Below, piece by piece: positions 63,053 through 64,000 of a stretch of DNA of 64,000 bases. A model generated the notes under the pieces. The model did not search any database and was not told where the DNA came from. It saw only the letters and a list, made by a program, of their open reading frames with translations. How positions within the stretch are numbered: position 1 is the first letter of the stretch; each line of letters opens with the position of its first letter. The stretch is from Lucinisca nassula (taxonomy: Eukaryota; Mollusca; Bivalvia; Lucinida; Lucinidae), in NCBI GenBank assembly GCA_963580285.1, contig CAUZLF010000751.1, positions 52,436 through 116,435 of the forward strand, given 5' to 3'. The translations under genes and the position numbers were made by a program.

Positions 63053-63855
63053 TTTTTATGTCCCCAGTAGCGATAGCGGGGACATTGTTTTTGTCCTGTC
63101 TGTTTGTTTGTACGTGAACAACTTTAACGTTGGTCATAACTTTTGAACCATTGGAGATAGAGTGTTCATATTTGGCATGAACCTTCCTTGTGACAAAAGC
63201 TTCACATTCATACAAAAAAATTTGACCTGTGACCTTGACCTTTGACCTACTTAAAAGAAAAAAATAACATTGGTCATAACTTTTGAACCGCTTGAGATAC
63301 GCCTTAATATTTGGCATGTTTGTTCCTTGTGACAAAAGCTTTACTTTCATGCAAAAAGTTTTGACCTGTGACCTTGACCTTTGACCTACTTAGAATAAAA
63401 AAATAACATTTTGGTCATAACTTTAGAACCATTTGAGATACAGCCTTCATATTTGGCATGTAGGTTCCTTGTAACAAGAGCTTTACATTCATGCAAAACT
63501 TTTTGACCTGTGACCTTTGACTTACTTAAAAAAAAAAATTAACATTTTGGTCATAACTTTCGAATCGTTTAAGATAGAGCCTTCATATTTTGCATGTAGG
63601 TCCCTTGTGACAAGAGCTTTACATTCATGCAAAAATTTTTGACCTTGACCTACTTCAAAGAAAAAATATTATTGTTCATAACTTTCGGACCGTTTAAGAT
63701 AGAGCCTTCATATTTGGCACGTAAGTTCCTTGTGCCAAGGGCTTCCCACTCAAACCAAAAATCTTGACCTGTGACCTTGACTTTGAACTGTGACCAACTT
63801 TGAAAAAAGAATGGCCATGCCTGGGGACATGTTCATGTTTCACAAACACATCTTG
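63053..63855. mobile_element. Array-bearing element K5, about 140-bp units
   Basis: Begins TTATGTCCCCAGTAGCGATA with hairpin TCCCC..GGGGA. Five units follow, marked by TTGGTCATAACTTT at about 63132, 63272, 63413, 63549 and 63675, each with CTTTGACCTACTT and AAAAGCTTYACATTCATGCA. Closes with CTGGGGACATGTTCATG, TTTCACAAACACATCTTGTT. The closing motif is shared with about 640-675. The minus ORF is incidental. Confidence 0.75.
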
Positions 63856-63868
63856 TTGATATTATAAT

Positions 63869-63978
63869 GTTATTAACCAAGTAATTTTGTATTGGCTCTG
63901 TTACAGGTCCGAGGTCTGCTGTATACAGCAGACCAAGGACCTGTAACAGAGCCAATAGAAAATTACATGGTTAATCAC
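63869..63978. repeat. Palindrome with about 52-bp arms
   Basis: ATTGGCTCTGTTACAGGTCC opposes GGACCTGTAACAGAGCCAAT, extended inward to a perfect CTGCTGTATACAGCAG centre and outward to TTAACCAAGTAATTTTG / AAAATTACATGGTTAAT. Few mismatches; non-coding. Confidence 0.9.
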
Positions 63979-64000
63979 AATTTTATTAATTAACTTCACT

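Overview
The window looks like nuclear DNA of a bivalve-type mollusc. It is A+T-rich and saturated with short non-autonomous elements. It holds several families of microsatellite-tailed LINEs, tRNA-derived SINEs whose tails carry a GACGTTAAAC-type motif, a single-exon B-box/beta-propeller TRIM-like gene of the kind expanded in molluscs, and intron-split exons of a conserved metazoan gene. There are no bacterial operons, no CRISPR array and no rRNA. The species cannot be named from the sequence alone.

Host genes. Two are supported. (1) On the minus strand, 5171-6913, an intact 580-residue RING-less TRIM-like protein has two B-boxes, a coiled coil and an NHL-like propeller. A 3' splice site lies 17 bases upstream of its ATG. 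(2) On the plus strand, three short exons (47975-48105, 61978-62051, 62530-62696) join in frame and encode the N-terminal part of a BANP/SMAR1 orthologue. Its BEN-domain exons must lie beyond the right edge. The 13.9-kb first coding intron has been filled by transposons.

Transposons. Positions 1-13,000 hold tandem-array elements, a MITE cluster, the TRIM gene and a 4-kb degenerate array pierced by SINEs. Positions 13,000-30,000 are a mosaic of SINEs, foldback hairpins, MITEs and minisatellites with many nested insertions. Positions 30,000-47,500 hold at least four LINE families, all 5'-truncated or frameshifted. They also hold a segmental duplication split by a LINE, a hAT-like element with an 8-bp target duplication, and a mariner transposase fragment. 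Positions 49,200-59,500 contain a nearly complete minus-strand I/Nimb-like LINE: gag-like ORF1 with three zinc knuckles, then ORF2 with endonuclease, RT and RNase H. It is damaged only by one in-frame stop in ORF2 and a 3.2-kb element inserted in ORF1. Positions 59,800-64,000 hold a second hAT-like element, the last two BANP exons, another tandem-array element and a terminal palindrome.

Recurring themes. (a) Two SINE-like families, called A and B here, share core and tail but have different heads; only A has a tRNA promoter. (b) At least five elements have terminal hairpins around internal tandem arrays of about 140-440 bp. (c) A TIR element (C) with a central perfect palindrome is present in about a dozen copies. 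It interrupts other repeats without a target duplication longer than 1 bp. (d) Several foldback elements have arms of 40-200 bp. Family letters (A-T) are labels for this window only. Names of known superfamilies are inferences from TIRs, target duplications or protein motifs.
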